The notes: generated by a model not told the origin, from the letters alone. A DNA stretch of 64,000 nucleotides from CAVVST01 sp963750995 (GCA_963750995.1 CAVVST010000002.1:248001-312000); one strand, 5' to 3'; positions 17,506 to 28,032 are shown, numbered from the stretch's first letter. Program-made: numbers and translations.

Positions 17506-19470
17506 GTGTGCGGTATTGCCGGGATTGTTCGCTGGAATCAACGCCCTGTTCTTGAACATGAGATCCGCGCCATGTGCGGCGCTATGGTCCATCGCGGGCC
17601 CGACGACGAAGGGATCTACCTCGGCGACGGCGTGGCGATCGGCATGCGCCGTCTCAGCATCATCGACCTCGACAACGGCCATCAGCCGGTTTCGAACGAA
17701 GACGGATCGATCTGGATCGTCTTCAACGGCGAAATCTACAACTACCAGGCGCTCCGCCGGGACCTGATCACGCGTGGACACCTCTTCCGGACGAACAGCG
17801 ACACCGAGACGATCGTCCATCTCTACGAGGAGTACGGCGCCGGCTGCGTGGAGCATCTGCGGGGCATGTTTGGCTTCGCGATCTGGGACACTCGCAAACG
17901 CGAGATGCTCCTGGCGCGCGACCGCCTGGGCATCAAGCCGCTCTATTACGCCGAGCGCGACGGCGAGCTGCTCTTCGCCTCGGAGCTCAAGCCCATCCTG
18001 CAGATAGAAGGTGTCAACCGTTCGCTCAACTGGCAGGCGGTCGGTCACCTGTTCACGTATCTCGCCACACCGGCCGACCAGAGCATCGTCGACGGCGTGA
18101 ACAAGCTCGAGCCGGCGCGGGTCGCGATTGCGCGCCCGGGCCGTCCCCTGCACATCCAGCGGTACTGGGACGTCGCGTTCGAGCCGAACGAGAACGCCAC
18201 TGAAGGCGAGCTCGTCGAGCAGCTGCGCGCGATGCTGAACGAATCAGTGGTGCTCCACCAGGTCAGCGACGTGCCAGTTGGCGCCTTCCTCAGCGGCGGC
18301 ATCGACTCGAGCGCCATCGTGGCCATGATGGCGAAGCCCGCGGCCGGGCGCTTCAAGACGTTCTCGATCGGCTTTGCCGAAGCCAGCTTCGACGAGCTGA
18401 CGCACGCGCGAACCGTGGCGAAACAGTTCGGCACGGAACACTACGACCTGGTGCTGCGGCCCGACGCCGTCCAGATTGTCGAGGACCTGACCTGGTATCT
18501 CGACGAGCCCTTCGGCGACACCTCGGCGATTCCGACCTACATGGTCTCGAAGCTGGCGGCCGAACACGTCAAGGTAGTGCTGAGCGGCGACGGCGGCGAC
18601 GAGCTCTTTGCCGGCTACGACAAGTACATCGTCGAGGGCCGTGAGCGAGCGTACGACCGTCTGCCGGGCGTGGTGAAGAGGACGGCCGGTGCCGTTGGCG
18701 CCTTGATGCCGCACGGCATGAAGGGACGCCGTTTCCTGCGCCATCTCGCGCTGTCTGGCGCAGAACGCTATCTCGACGCGCAGTCGTTGTTCCACGCCGA
18801 CGAGATGCCGAGCCTGTTCCAGCAGGGAGCGCTTGATCAGCTCGCGCGATACGAAGCGACCGGCGGCCCTGGCGCGGCGCAACTGCGAAGCAGCAAAGGC
18901 GGCGACTGGCTCGCCGACGTCCAGTACCGCGACCTCCATCACTATCTTCCGCTCGACATCCTCACGAAGGTCGATCGGATGACGATGGCGCACTCGCTGG
19001 AGGCGCGGCCGCCGCTGCTCGATCACAAGCTCGTGGAGTTCGCCGCCACCATTCCTGCACGCTTCCGGCTGAACGGCGGCACCACCAAGTACCTGTTCAA
19101 GCAGGCGATGCGGGGCGTGCTCCCCGATTCGATCATCGACCGCCAGAAACACGGCTTCGCGGTGCCGATCGCACGCTGGTTCCGCGGCGAGCTTGCCGGG
19201 TTCGCGCGCGACGTCCTGCTGTCGGACACCTGCCGCCAGCGCGGCATCCTTGATACCCGCTTCGTCGAAAAGCTCCTCCAGCTCAATGCCCAGGGGCGCG
19301 ACCTCGATCTTCAACTCTGGACCGCGCTTTCTTTTGAGATGTGGTGCCGCCGCTTCCTTGATTCCTCTCCGGCGACGGCCGTAATGGACGAGGGGCTGAG
19401 CCTGCCCCGCCGAAGTGCCGACGGCGCGAAGGCGGGGTGGCCCATGGCTGCGAAAGGCGTTGCAAGTTAA
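17506..19470 (+). CDS. Asparagine-synthase-type amidotransferase, exosortase-locus type (1 of 3)
   Basis: A 654-residue class II amidotransferase. GTG 17506 places the catalytic Cys at position 2 (MCGIAGI). The glutaminase domain is intact: HRGPDDEG, RRLSIIDL, FNGEIYNY and ARDRLGIKPLYYA. The synthetase domain has the PP-loop FLSGGIDSS and LSGDGGDELFAGYDKY. The motif RYWDV is intact here, in contrast to the frameshifted paralogues at 34982 and 36682. Proteins of this type in EPS loci are thought to amidate uronic-acid or similar groups rather than make asparagine. The preceding stop-free spacer holds a class A repeat and the next gene starts immediately after the stop. Confidence 0.9.
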   Translation: MCGIAGIVRWNQRPVLEHEIRAMCGAMVHRGPDDEGIYLGDGVAIGMRRLSIIDLDNGHQPVSNEDGSIWIVFNGEIYNYQALRRDLITRGHLFRTNSDTETIVHLYEEYGAGCVEHLRGMFGFAIWDTRKREMLLARDRLGIKPLYYAERDGELLFASELKPILQIEGVNRSLNWQAVGHLFTYLATPADQSIVDGVNKLEPARVAIARPGRPLHIQRYWDVAFEPNENATEGELVEQLRAMLNESVVLHQVSDVPVGAFLSGGIDSSAIVAMMAKPAAGRFKTFSIGFAEASFDELTHARTVAKQFGTEHYDLVLRPDAVQIVEDLTWYLDEPFGDTSAIPTYMVSKLAAEHVKVVLSGDGGDELFAGYDKYIVEGRERAYDRLPGVVKRTAGAVGALMPHGMKGRRFLRHLALSGAERYLDAQSLFHADEMPSLFQQGALDQLARYEATGGPGAAQLRSSKGGDWLADVQYRDLHHYLPLDILTKVDRMTMAHSLEARPPLLDHKLVEFAATIPARFRLNGGTTKYLFKQAMRGVLPDSIIDRQKHGFAVPIARWFRGELAGFARDVLLSDTCRQRGILDTRFVEKLLQLNAQGRDLDLQLWTALSFEMWCRRFLDSSPATAVMDEGLSLPRRSADGAKAGWPMAAKGVAS

Positions 19471-21712
19471 GTGGACAACGCCTCACCCTTTCCACTCGAG
19501 CCGCCTCTACCGCCGCTTGGCTCCCAGGCAGAGCGCCGCGACCGCGGCGGCCTGCGCCGGATCCGCGACATGCGGTTCGCCGAGCTCGCCTATCGCGGCT
19601 GGCAAGAGGCCTCGAAGTGGCTTGAACGGGTGGCGCCGATGGAGCTCCCCGAACATCCGGAGGCGCTGCTGCGGAAGCACGCCCCGGAACTCGCGGATGC
19701 CGACGCCGCGCTCCGGATCGTCCGCGAGATCGCGCCGCAGCGGTTCTTCGCGGGGGCGACCCAGGGAGACATCGCGACACTCGTGGCGTCGCGCTTCCAG
19801 GATCACCGGACGGAAGTCCTGGCAACCGCCGACGCCCTCGCCAGGCGCCACTTCGATCTTCTCGGCTACCGCGCGCTCTGGTTTGGCGATCCGATCGACT
19901 GGCATCTCGATCCCGTGCGGGGCAAGCGTGCACCGCTCGTCCCATGGAGTGTGCTCGACAACGATGACGCCGAGTCCGTGGGCGACACCAGGCTGGTGTG
20001 GGAACTGAACCGGCATCAGTGGATGGTTCGCCTCGCTCAGGCATACAAGGTCAGCGGCGACGAGCGCCACGCGCAGTCATGCGTGCGCGGAATCGACGCA
20101 TGGCTGGAGGCAAACCCGCCGGGCCTCGGCGTGAACTGGGCGAGCAGCGTCGAAGTGTCGCTTCGAATGATGTCGTGGTGCTGGACGTTGATGCTGCTGC
20201 GCGACTCGCCGGCCGTCACCAGTGCCTGGGCGCAGCGGCTGCTGGCCGCGATCTGGCTGCATGCGACGCATGTCCGGCGCTATCTCTCCTATTACTGCTC
20301 CCGGAACACCGATCTCACTGGAGAGGCGCTCGGCTTGTTCTATGCCTCGACGCTGTTTCCCGAGTTCCGCGAGGCCGAACGCTGGCGCGAGGTGGCCATC
20401 CGCACGCTTGTCACCGAAAGCGACGCGCAGGTCTGCAGGGACGGCGTGCACTTCGAGCAGTCAAGCTGCTACCACCGGTACAGCGTCGATACGTATCTCC
20501 ATTTCCTGCTGCTCGCCGAGCGCAACCACATCGTCATCCCCGAGCACGTCCACGACCGCGTCCGCCAGATGGTCGAATTTCTGATGTGCGTTCGCCAGAA
20601 CGACGGCACCATCCCGGCGATTGGCGATGACGACGGCGGTAGCCTGCTGCCATTGACCGGCCGATCGCCTGCAGACAGCCGCGGACGGTTCGCGGTGGCT
20701 GCGGCGCTGTTCCGGCGACGCGACTTCATGTGGGCCGCGGACGGTGCCGCGCCGGAAGTGGCGTGGCTGATGGGTGTGGACGCCGCAACCGCGCTCGACG
20801 ACATCGCCGGCGCGGCGCCGGCGCACGACGCCTCGCGGGTGTTCCCGTCGGGCGGCTACGCGGTGATGCGCAGCGGCTGGGAGGCGGACGGGCACCAGGC
20901 CATCATCGACATCGGGCCGATTGGCTGTCCGGTCAGCGGTGGTCACGGGCACGCCGATCTCCTCAGCGTGCAGTGCTCGATCTTCGGCGAGCCGTGCCTC
21001 GTGGATGCCGGGACCTACTCCTATGCCGGCGAATCGCCGTGGCGTGATTTCTTTCGCAGCACCGCCGCGCACAGCACGGTGATGGTCGACGGCGCCAACC
21101 AGGCCGAGCCGTCAGGCGCATTCGGCTGGAAAGGTCAGCCGCGCGTCCGCCTGCGCGAGTGGCATTCGACGCCGGAATTCGACTTCCTCGACGCCGAACA
21201 TGACGGGTATCTGTCGCTGCCCGACCCGGTCGTCCATCGACGGCGTGTGATCTTCGTCAAGCCCGGCTATTGGATCCTGATTGACGACCTGTCAGGCGCC
21301 GCTCACCACCAGATCGACCTGACATTCCAGTTCGGCCAGCTCGACGTCACTTTGGCCACTCACCCGTGGGCCCGTGCCCAAACTCCAGGGGGGCGAGTGC
21401 TTGTGGATTTCCCCATTTCCCTCGGCACCGGTTCGTTCATCTCTCAAAAGTGGTGATCTGATGCCCCCAAGAGGCTGGATCTCAAGGGATTACGGGGAAC
21501 GTCATCCGGCACCGATGTTGATCTACTCGTTCGCCGTGGCTCTGCCGTGGCGCATCGTGACCCTCCTCCTGCCCGATCGCCAGGGGCAGGCTAACCCGCC
21601 GGCCGTCAGAGGCCTCTATGACGACGCGGGCGTGCCGACGGGGATCGCCTTCGAACGTCCCCGGCGGGTGGTGCGGTTCGACGACCAGGCAGTTTCAGTA
21701 GAGCGAGAGTAG
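19471..21712 (+). CDS. Heparinase II/III-like protein (1 of 2), frameshifted near the 3' end
   Basis: Starts at GTG 19471 directly after the amidotransferase stop. The N-terminal alpha/alpha toroid has WELNRHQWMVRLAQAY, NWASSVEVSLRMMSW and NTDLTGEALGLFYA. The catalytic region has FEQSSCYHRYSVDTYLHFL, the C-terminal beta-sheet domain GGHGHADLLSVQCSIFGEP and VDAGTYSY. The frame at 19471 stops at 21456, but the downstream frame to 21712 supplies the normal family ending (LMPPRGWISRDYGERHPAP). Deleting one base in GTGCTTGTGGATT (about 21397) joins them into about 747 residues. Family members are polysaccharide lyases; in EPS loci they may trim or process the polymer. No signal peptide is evident. 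Confidence 0.87.
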
Positions 21713-21714
21713 CG

Positions 21715-23044
21715 ATGCACATTCTCTGGGTGAAGATGGGTGGGTTGTGGCCTTCGACGACCGGTGGGCGCGTACGCAGCCTCCAGATCGTCTCCGAACT
21801 GGCGCGGCGGCATCACGGTGACGGTCGTGACCACGCATGGTCCCGGCGACGACCCCGATGGCCTCAAACGTCGGCTCTCGCATTGTCACGAAGTCGAATC
21901 CTTTCCTTACCTCCCGCCAAAGAAGGGAAACGCGGCGTTCCCGGCCGCCGTCGCGCGGTCGTGGATGTCGAAGTATCCGGTCGATCTGTGGAAATGGCGT
22001 GAGCCGCAGGTGGAGCAGAAGGTGCGGTCGCTGGTCGACAGCGGGACGATCGACCTGTGCGTGAGCGATTTTCTGTTTGCGGCGGCCAATGTCCCCACCG
22101 ACGGCACCACGCCCGTCGTGCTCTTCGAGCACAACGTCGAATACATGATCTGGCAGCGCCTGTCCACGTTGGAGACCCGCCCGTGGCGCCGCGCGCTGTT
22201 CGAGATCGAATGGCGCAAGCTCCGCGCGCGGGAGGCCGATGCGTGCCGGGCAGCGGACCTGACGATTGCCGTGTCCGAGGACGATAGACGCCGCCTCGAG
22301 GCGCTCGCGCCCGGCATCCGGGCGGCGTCGATCCCGACCGGCGTTGATACGAACTACTTCATGCCCGACGGACGTCAGGAGCGTGCAAACCGTTTGGTGT
22401 TCAGCGGATCGATGGACTGGCATCCGAACGAGGACGCCGTCGTTTACTTCGCCGACGCGATCCTGCCGCGCATCCGCGCGGAGATACCCGATACCACGCT
22501 GACGGTCGTCGGACGCAACCCCACCGCGCGCCTCCGCGAAGTCGCGGCGCGCGCCGGCATCGACGTCACCGGCACGGTGGATGACGTGCGGCCGTCCATC
22601 GGCGACGCCGCCGTCTACGTCGTCCCGCTCAGGGCCGGCGGCGGAACGCGGCTGAAGATCTTCGAGGCGCTGGCGATGGCCAAGCCCGTCGTGTCGACCA
22701 CGGTCGGCGCCGAAGGGCTCGCGCTCGAAGACGGACGCCACTTCGTCGCCGCCGACGACCCGGATGCGTTTGCCGACTCGGTGATTGGCCTGCTGCGGAA
22801 CCCCGAGCGGCGCCGCGCGCTCGGGCAGGCCGGACGCGATCTCGTGGAAGCCTATTACTCGTGGCCGACGATCGCCCGCGAGTTCGAAGAACGCTGTGAA
22901 GAGGTGGTAGCGCTGCATGCACAGGAACGGGGACCGGCCCACAGCCGTGCTGATCTGTCACGAGCAGGACTCGCTCGACACCGACGGGCTCGCGTCGTGG
23001 CTGGCGAGCACCCTAAGATTGGCTGGTCTCATCATCATTCGTGA
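21715..23044 (+). CDS. Glycosyltransferase family 4, frameshifted near the start
   Basis: The start MHILWVKMGGLWPSTTGGRV is read from ATG 21715. At about 21816 the frame changes; dropping one G from CATCACGGTGACGG gives ELARRHHVTVVTTHGPGDD and joins the rest. The body has VLFEHNVEYMIWQRL, AVSEDDRRRL, PTGVDTNYFMP, FSGSMDWHPNEDAV and VPLRAGGGTRLKIFEALAMA, a typical GT4 with the Glu motif. The frame runs 128 bp into the next gene, so the true C-terminus (probably near 22920) may be masked by another base error. Role: adds a sugar to the EPS repeat unit. Confidence 0.85.
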
Positions 23045-23819
23045 TACGCCAGGACGCCTCTGGCGCGCGTCCCGTCGCGAGATCCGCCGCATCGGCTGGC
23101 TGAAGTTCCTCGACGTCCTCGCGTTTCGCGTCTACGCACGACTGCGCCTGGCCGCCCGAGACGATGCGTGGAAGACGCGGGCCGTGGCCCGCTTGCGCGA
23201 CCTCTACCCCGCCGACCTGGCCGCGGTACCGCGCATCGTCGTGTCGAGCCCGAACAGCGAGGAGTCGCAGGCGTTCCTGCGGGCGCTGCGGCCGGACGTC
23301 GCGATTGCGCGCTGCAAAGTGATCCTGAAGCGCGAGATCTTCGAGATTCCGCGGGTCGGGACGTTCGTGATGCATCCCGGCATCTGTCCCGAATACCGCA
23401 ATGCCCACGGCTGCTTCTGGGCGCTGGTCAATCGCGACTTCGAGCGCGTCGGCATGACGCTGTTGAAGGTTGATGCGGGCATCGACACCGGTCCGGTCTA
23501 CCTGCACGGGACCTGCGAGCTGGACGAAGTCCGCGATACCCACACGATCATCCAGCACCGCGCGGTGATCGAAAACCTCGACGGAATCGGCCGCATCCTG
23601 CTCGCGCTGTGCCGCGGCGAGCACGTCCCGGCCATCAACACTGAAGGGCGCCGCTCCGCGACGTGGGGGCAGCCACGGCTGACCGAGTATCTGAAATGGA
23701 AGCGGGCTGCCCGCAGGGCCCGGGCCGCCGGGTCCGCTACGCGGAACCCGGCCTACGGACGTTCGGCGGGTTCCAAGGAGTACAAGCTGGGGCGGGTTCC
23801 GCGAAGCGGACCCGCCTAG
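22917..23819 (+). CDS. Formyltransferase-like protein (formyl_trans_N fold)
   Basis: A 300-residue protein starting at ATG 22917. It carries the region FVMHPGICPEYRNAHGCFWALVN and TLLKVDAGIDTGPVYL, corresponding to the HPSLLPxYRG and DxGxDTG motifs of 10-formyl-tetrahydrofolate-dependent enzymes; the catalytic His and Asp are present. In EPS loci such enzymes can N-formylate amino sugars, which fits the aminotransferase and deacetylases nearby, but this is inference. The C-terminal ~30 residues (including ATRNPAYGRSAGS) are the translation of a class B dispersed repeat, not domain sequence. Confidence 0.8.
   Translation: MHRNGDRPTAVLICHEQDSLDTDGLASWLASTLRLAGLIIIRDTPGRLWRASRREIRRIGWLKFLDVLAFRVYARLRLAARDDAWKTRAVARLRDLYPADLAAVPRIVVSSPNSEESQAFLRALRPDVAIARCKVILKREIFEIPRVGTFVMHPGICPEYRNAHGCFWALVNRDFERVGMTLLKVDAGIDTGPVYLHGTCELDEVRDTHTIIQHRAVIENLDGIGRILLALCRGEHVPAINTEGRRSATWGQPRLTEYLKWKRAARRARAAGSATRNPAYGRSAGSKEYKLGRVPRSGPA
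23729..23816 (+). repeat. Dispersed palindromic repeats, class B
   Basis: Two related palindromes at 23729-23750 (GGGTCCGCTACGCGGAACCC) and 23791-23816 (GGGTTCCGCGAAGCGGACCC) in opposite orientation form the 3' end of the formyltransferase gene. Close copies occur at 38598-38686 inside another gene end. Both clusters translate to RNPAY(G/A)RSAGS. Confidence 0.85.
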
Positions 23820-23827
23820 TTGGAATT

Positions 23828-24568
23828 ATGCGCACCGTATCGCTGCTGTTTCATGACGTCTACGTGAAGGATCCGCGCGAGAGCGGCTTCGCGTCCGGCG
23901 CGGCGGATCGCTACAAGCTGCCGCTGAGCGCCTTCGACGCCCACCTCGACGCGATTGCCAGCGTGCCCGGCGTACCTTTCCTCGTCACCGTGGACGACGG
24001 CGGCGTGTCGTATTACACGATGCTGGCGGACCGCCTCGAGGCACGCGGGTGGCACGGCTACTGTTTCGTGTCGACCAATCAGATCGGCACACACGGGTTT
24101 CTGGACGCCTCGCAGATCCGCGAACTGGACCGGCGCGGGCATCTGATCGGCAGCCACTCCGCCTCGCATCCCACGCGGTTCAGCGCCTGCACGCCGGAAC
24201 AGATGCAGCAGGAATGGACGGTCAGCCGCCACGTGCTCGAAGACCTCCTCGGTCACGAGGTCGCGCTCGCATCGGTGCCGGGAGGCTACTACTCGAAGGC
24301 CGTGGCGCGCGCCGCCGGCAACGCCGGACTGCGGCTGCTCTTCAATTCCGAACCTGTTACGACCATACACAAGGAAGACGATTGCGTTATCGCCGGGCGG
24401 TTCACGATCCGCCGCGGTGATCCACCGGATACGTCACGCCGGCTTCTGCTGCCGTCGCCATGGACGCGCTGGGAGGCGTGGGCGATGTGGAATGCGAAGG
24501 GGCTGGTGAAACCGATCCTCGGACCGGCTTACATGCGTGTGGCCGATCTGGTCGCGGGGCATGAATAA
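23828..24568 (+). CDS. Polysaccharide deacetylase family protein (second)
   Basis: A 246-residue compact NodB-type protein starting at ATG 23828, eight bases after the formyltransferase stop. Visible motifs are SLLFHDVYVKDP at the start, FLVTVDDGGVSYYTMLAD (MT1, with the Asp pair), LIGSHSASHPTRF (MT2 histidines) and ASVPGGYYSKAVARA (MT3). It is shorter than the deacetylase at 14877 and belongs to a different subgroup. It probably deacetylates an EPS component; the family also includes inactive members, but the metal ligands are all present here. Confidence 0.83.
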   Translation: MRTVSLLFHDVYVKDPRESGFASGAADRYKLPLSAFDAHLDAIASVPGVPFLVTVDDGGVSYYTMLADRLEARGWHGYCFVSTNQIGTHGFLDASQIRELDRRGHLIGSHSASHPTRFSACTPEQMQQEWTVSRHVLEDLLGHEVALASVPGGYYSKAVARAAGNAGLRLLFNSEPVTTIHKEDDCVIAGRFTIRRGDPPDTSRRLLLPSPWTRWEAWAMWNAKGLVKPILGPAYMRVADLVAGHE

Positions 24569-26243
24569 CATGATGCGAGCTGCACTCGTGGCCGGTGTCG
24601 TGTCGATGCTCGCTGGCACCGCCAGCTTCGAGCCGGCATACCCCCACGGACACCTGGACGACGGCGATGTCGCGCAGACTCCGTCAAGCCGCCCCGCCGA
24701 CACGCGCGACGATGCCGGCCCGCCCGATCTGCCGCGGGTGACCGTCGATGTTCCCGCGATCGCCGTTACCGGCCGGACGATTCACGTGGCGACGAACGAC
24801 AGCCTCCAGAAGGCCATCGATGAGGCCAGGCCAGGCGACGCCATTACGCTGACGCCCGGGGCCACCTATCGCGGCACGTTCCAGTTGCGGCGCAAGGATG
24901 GGGACGGCTGGATCGTCATCGGATCGGCGGCGAAGGATCTGCCCGCCGCCGGGACGCGCGTGAACCCGTCGGATGCGCCGAAGATGCCGAAGATCGTCGC
25001 GGACTCGGGCTATTCGGTGTTTCGCACGGAAGCCGGCGCGCATCATTACCGGCTCGTCGGGCTTGAAATCGCTCCGGCTGAAGGCAAGTCGCTGACGAAT
25101 CTGGTCGAACTGGGCGGCGACGAGCGGGGGGTTGAAGCGCTTCCCCATCACATCATCATCGACCGCTGCTATCTCCACGGCGATCGAAAGGAAGGAACAC
25201 GGCGTGGGGTGTCGTTGAACGCCAGTCACGTCGCGGTGATCGACTCGTATTTGTCGGATTTCAAGGAGCGCAGCGCCGACGCCCAGGCGGTGTCAGGCTG
25301 GAACGGTCCGGGGCCCTTCCTGATCGAAGGGAACTACCTCGAGGCCTCGGGCGAGAACATCATGTTTGGCGGCGGCGACCCGGCGATTCCGAACCTGGTG
25401 CCATCGGACATCGTCGTCACGCGCAACCACATGTCCAAGCCGCTCCGCTGGAAGAAGGATGATCCGTCGTTCGAAGGCACTGAGTGGGCGGTGAAGAACC
25501 TGTTCGAGTTGAAGAACGCGCGGCGCGTGCTCGTGGACGGCAATCTGCTCGAATACAACTGGCCTCAGGCGCAGAACGGGTTTGCCATCCTGTTCACCGT
25601 CCGCAACCAGGACGGCGGCGCACCGTGGTCGGTGGTCGAAGACGTGACGTTCAGCAACAACGTCGTGCGCCACGTGGCCGGAGGCATCAACATCCTGGGA
25701 CGCGACGACAACCATCCGAGCGAGCAAACGCGACGCATCGCGATCCGCAACAACGTGTTTCTCGACGTCGGCGGGACGTGGGGCAACGGCCGCCTCTTCC
25801 AGCTGCTCGAGAGCACGCACGGCGTGACGATCGTCAACAACACGGCCTTCCAGACCGGCAGCCTGCTCTTCGGCGGCGACCACCCTCCGCACACCGGGTT
25901 CGTGTTCGAAGGGAACGTGATGCCCCACAACGAGTACGGGATTACCGCTTCAGGCACCGGTCCCGGCAACCAGACCCTTGAAAAGTTTTTCCCAGGGGCG
26001 GTGTTCCGAGGCAACGTCCTCGTGGGTGGAAACCCCCGAAACTACCCGGTAAATAACAGTTTTCCGGCCACGCTCGACGCGATCGGCGTCACACCACCTC
26101 AGCATGGCGCAAAGCTTGCCCTCCCCCAGCTGACGTTACGCGGCTCGACTGGACGCGGCAGCACGGAAGGCCGCCCGCCCGGAGCCGATATCGCGGCAGT
26201 TCAAAAGGCCCTCGGACCGCTGGTGAACCGCCTGGGGAGTTAG
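24561..26243 (+). CDS. Secreted right-handed parallel beta-helix protein
   Basis: A 560-residue exported protein. ATG 24561 overlaps the previous stop; MMRAALVAGVVSMLAG is a signal peptide. TNDSLQKAIDEARPGDAITL marks the start of a beta-helix. Repeated short strands with Asn follow: RNHMSKP, LVDGNLLEYNWPQAQNG, VTFSNNVVRHVAGG and VTIVNNTAFQTG. This fold is shared by pectate-lyase-like enzymes, chondroitinase-B-like lyases and AlgG-type mannuronan epimerases. With an AlgD-like enzyme in the same locus, a periplasmic epimerase or lyase acting on the polymer is plausible, but the catalytic residues cannot be assigned from sequence alone. Confidence 0.82.
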   Translation: MNNMMRAALVAGVVSMLAGTASFEPAYPHGHLDDGDVAQTPSSRPADTRDDAGPPDLPRVTVDVPAIAVTGRTIHVATNDSLQKAIDEARPGDAITLTPGATYRGTFQLRRKDGDGWIVIGSAAKDLPAAGTRVNPSDAPKMPKIVADSGYSVFRTEAGAHHYRLVGLEIAPAEGKSLTNLVELGGDERGVEALPHHIIIDRCYLHGDRKEGTRRGVSLNASHVAVIDSYLSDFKERSADAQAVSGWNGPGPFLIEGNYLEASGENIMFGGGDPAIPNLVPSDIVVTRNHMSKPLRWKKDDPSFEGTEWAVKNLFELKNARRVLVDGNLLEYNWPQAQNGFAILFTVRNQDGGAPWSVVEDVTFSNNVVRHVAGGINILGRDDNHPSEQTRRIAIRNNVFLDVGGTWGNGRLFQLLESTHGVTIVNNTAFQTGSLLFGGDHPPHTGFVFEGNVMPHNEYGITASGTGPGNQTLEKFFPGAVFRGNVLVGGNPRNYPVNNSFPATLDAIGVTPPQHGAKLALPQLTLRGSTGRGSTEGRPPGADIAAVQKALGPLVNRLGS

Positions 26244-26244
26244 C

Positions 26245-27435
26245 GTGGGGATCGGCAGCGTTGCAGGATGGGTGTTCTGGATCTCGGCACTCCTGCTCGC
26301 ATACATCTATCTCGGATATCCGCTGCTCGCTGCAGTGCGGGCGCGGTTCACACAGCGCCCGCGGCTGCGCGCTCCGATCGAACCTTTCGTCTCGATCGTC
26401 GTAGTCGCCCACAACGAAGAAGATCGGATTGGCGCGCGCATCGAGAACCTGATGGCGCTCGACTATCCTGCCGATCGGCGCGAGATCGTCATCGCGTCGG
26501 ACGGATCCACTGATGCCACTGTCGCGCGCGCCCGCCTGTATGAAAGCCGCGGCGTCAGCGTGAGGTCCTTTGCGGCGCGGCGCGGCAAGTCGGCGGCCCT
26601 GAACGTCGTCGTCCCGGGGCTGCGCGGCGACGTCGTGCTGTTCGCCGATGCACGGCAGCGGTTCGACCCGGGAACGCTGCGCGCGCTGGTCGAGAATTTC
26701 GCCGACCCGGCCGTTGGCGCCGTCAGCGGCGAGCTGGTGATCACCACCAGCGACCGGACTGCGGCTGCCGGGCGCGGCAGCGCGCTCTACTGGCGCTACG
26801 AAAAGTTCATCCGCTCGACCGAAGGCAGCGCCGATTCAACCATCGGCGCCACGGGCGCGATCTATGCGATCCGCCGCGCGCTCTTCGAGCCGATCCCCGA
26901 CGACACGATCCTGGACGACGTGCTCATCCCGCTGCGGATCGTCCGCAAGGGGTACCGCGTGCTGTTCGAGCCGCGAGCGCGCGCATACGACTCGGCGTCC
27001 GCCAGCGCGCAGCACGAGTTCGTGCGCAAGGCGCGGACAATTGCCGGCACGTTCCAGCTGTTCTCGCGGGAGCTGTGGCTGTTCAACCCGCGCAGCAACC
27101 GTCTCTGGCTGGAAACGATGTCGCACAAGGCGCTGCGACTGGCGCTGCCAGCGCTGCACGCGGCCCTGTTTGTGGCGAGCGCGGCGCTCGCGCCCAGCTC
27201 GATCTGGTTTTACCAGGCGGCCTTTGCTGGCCAGGCGGGATTCTATTGCGCCGCCATCGTCGGCTCTACGCAGGGCTGCAACCCGCGCCACTCGTTCCTC
27301 TTCACTGTTCCGTGCGCCATCTGCCTGCTGAGCTGGGCCACGGTCGTCGGATTCGCGCGTTTCCTCACCAATCGTCAGCAGGTCACGTGGGAACGCGTCG
27401 CCGCGCCAGGCGTCTCGTCCACCAAGGCCGCGTAA
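26245..27435 (+). CDS. Membrane glycosyltransferase family 2
   Basis: A 396-residue protein starting at GTG 26245. One N-terminal transmembrane segment (VFWISALLLAYIYLGYPLL) precedes a GT-A domain with SIVVVAHNEEDRIGARI, VIASDGSTDAT, LFADARQRFD and SGELVITT, and acceptor-site features in RYEKFIRSTEG and LDDVLIPLRIVRKGYRV. Several C-terminal transmembrane segments follow (ALHAALFVASAALA and the region near 27300). This is the processive or poly-sugar synthase-like layout. It is the last gene of the first dense + strand run apart from a small lipoprotein. Confidence 0.87.
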   Translation: MGIGSVAGWVFWISALLLAYIYLGYPLLAAVRARFTQRPRLRAPIEPFVSIVVVAHNEEDRIGARIENLMALDYPADRREIVIASDGSTDATVARARLYESRGVSVRSFAARRGKSAALNVVVPGLRGDVVLFADARQRFDPGTLRALVENFADPAVGAVSGELVITTSDRTAAAGRGSALYWRYEKFIRSTEGSADSTIGATGAIYAIRRALFEPIPDDTILDDVLIPLRIVRKGYRVLFEPRARAYDSASASAQHEFVRKARTIAGTFQLFSRELWLFNPRSNRLWLETMSHKALRLALPALHAALFVASAALAPSSIWFYQAAFAGQAGFYCAAIVGSTQGCNPRHSFLFTVPCAICLLSWATVVGFARFLTNRQQVTWERVAAPGVSSTKAA

Positions 27436-27468
27436 ACCCCAGGACCCGGTTACCCCAAGGATTTCATC

Positions 27469-28032
27469 ATGGTCGTTGCCCCGCACCACCGCACCGTCGC
27501 GCGTCCGCACCGCCGCACTTCCGCAGCGTCGCACCTTCGCACCATCGTCCTAATCTCGTGTTCATCGCTCTTGATCGCGTCGTGCGGAGGGTTGACGACG
27601 CTGTCGCCAACGGCGCCGTCGGCGGCACTCTCGCAGAGCGTGGCGGCAACGTCGTCGCCGGCGGCACCGGCGCCGTCGCCGCGTCCTGCCCCAGTCCCGG
27701 CGGCTCAGACCGTCACAGGCGTCGTCGGTGCAGTCAGTTCCGGCGCGTCGCCGTGCTGGGCGGACCGCTATCCGTGCCAGGTGTACGACTTCACACTCTC
27801 GCAGGCCGGCGCGATCGAAGTGACGTTGACGTGGGACGGACAGCCGCGCGCGTTGATGGCGCAGCTCTACTGGGCGGGAGAGGGACTTGCCCACGAGGAC
27901 GTCGCCCCGCGGACCGGTCCGTCACAAATCAGTTTCCGGCGGCCCCTGATGGAGGCCGCCAGCTACCGCTTGCGCGTCGTCAGCCTCGAACCGGATAACG
28001 CAATTCCGTTCTCGCTGACGATCAACTACTAG
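27469..28032 (+). CDS. Small secreted lipoprotein, unknown function
   Basis: A 187-residue protein starting at ATG 27469. Residues 5-26 (around PHHRTVARPHRRTS) are encoded by a CCGCACC-type tandem repeat and are probably not native signal sequence. The lipoprotein signal follows with lipobox LLIASCGG. After an Ala/Pro/Ser linker comes a compact domain with CWADRYPCQVYDFTLSQAG and a paired Cys, ending in FSLTINY; the beta-strand pattern resembles bacterial pre-peptidase-like domains. A start downstream of the repeat would still give a lipoprotein. I do not recognise the family. It resembles the lipoprotein at 34330 in layout only. Confidence 0.65.
   Translation: MVVAPHHRTVARPHRRTSAASHLRTIVLISCSSLLIASCGGLTTLSPTAPSAALSQSVAATSSPAAPAPSPRPAPVPAAQTVTGVVGAVSSGASPCWADRYPCQVYDFTLSQAGAIEVTLTWDGQPRALMAQLYWAGEGLAHEDVAPRTGPSQISFRRPLMEAASYRLRVVSLEPDNAIPFSLTINY
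27481..27547 (+). repeat. CCGCACC-type tandem repeat inside a gene
   Basis: Seven or so degenerate units of CCGCACC lie in the 5' coding part of the lipoprotein gene. The complementary unit GGTGCGG recurs inside the heparinase gene (33043-33097) and imuB (57680-57743). Confidence 0.75.
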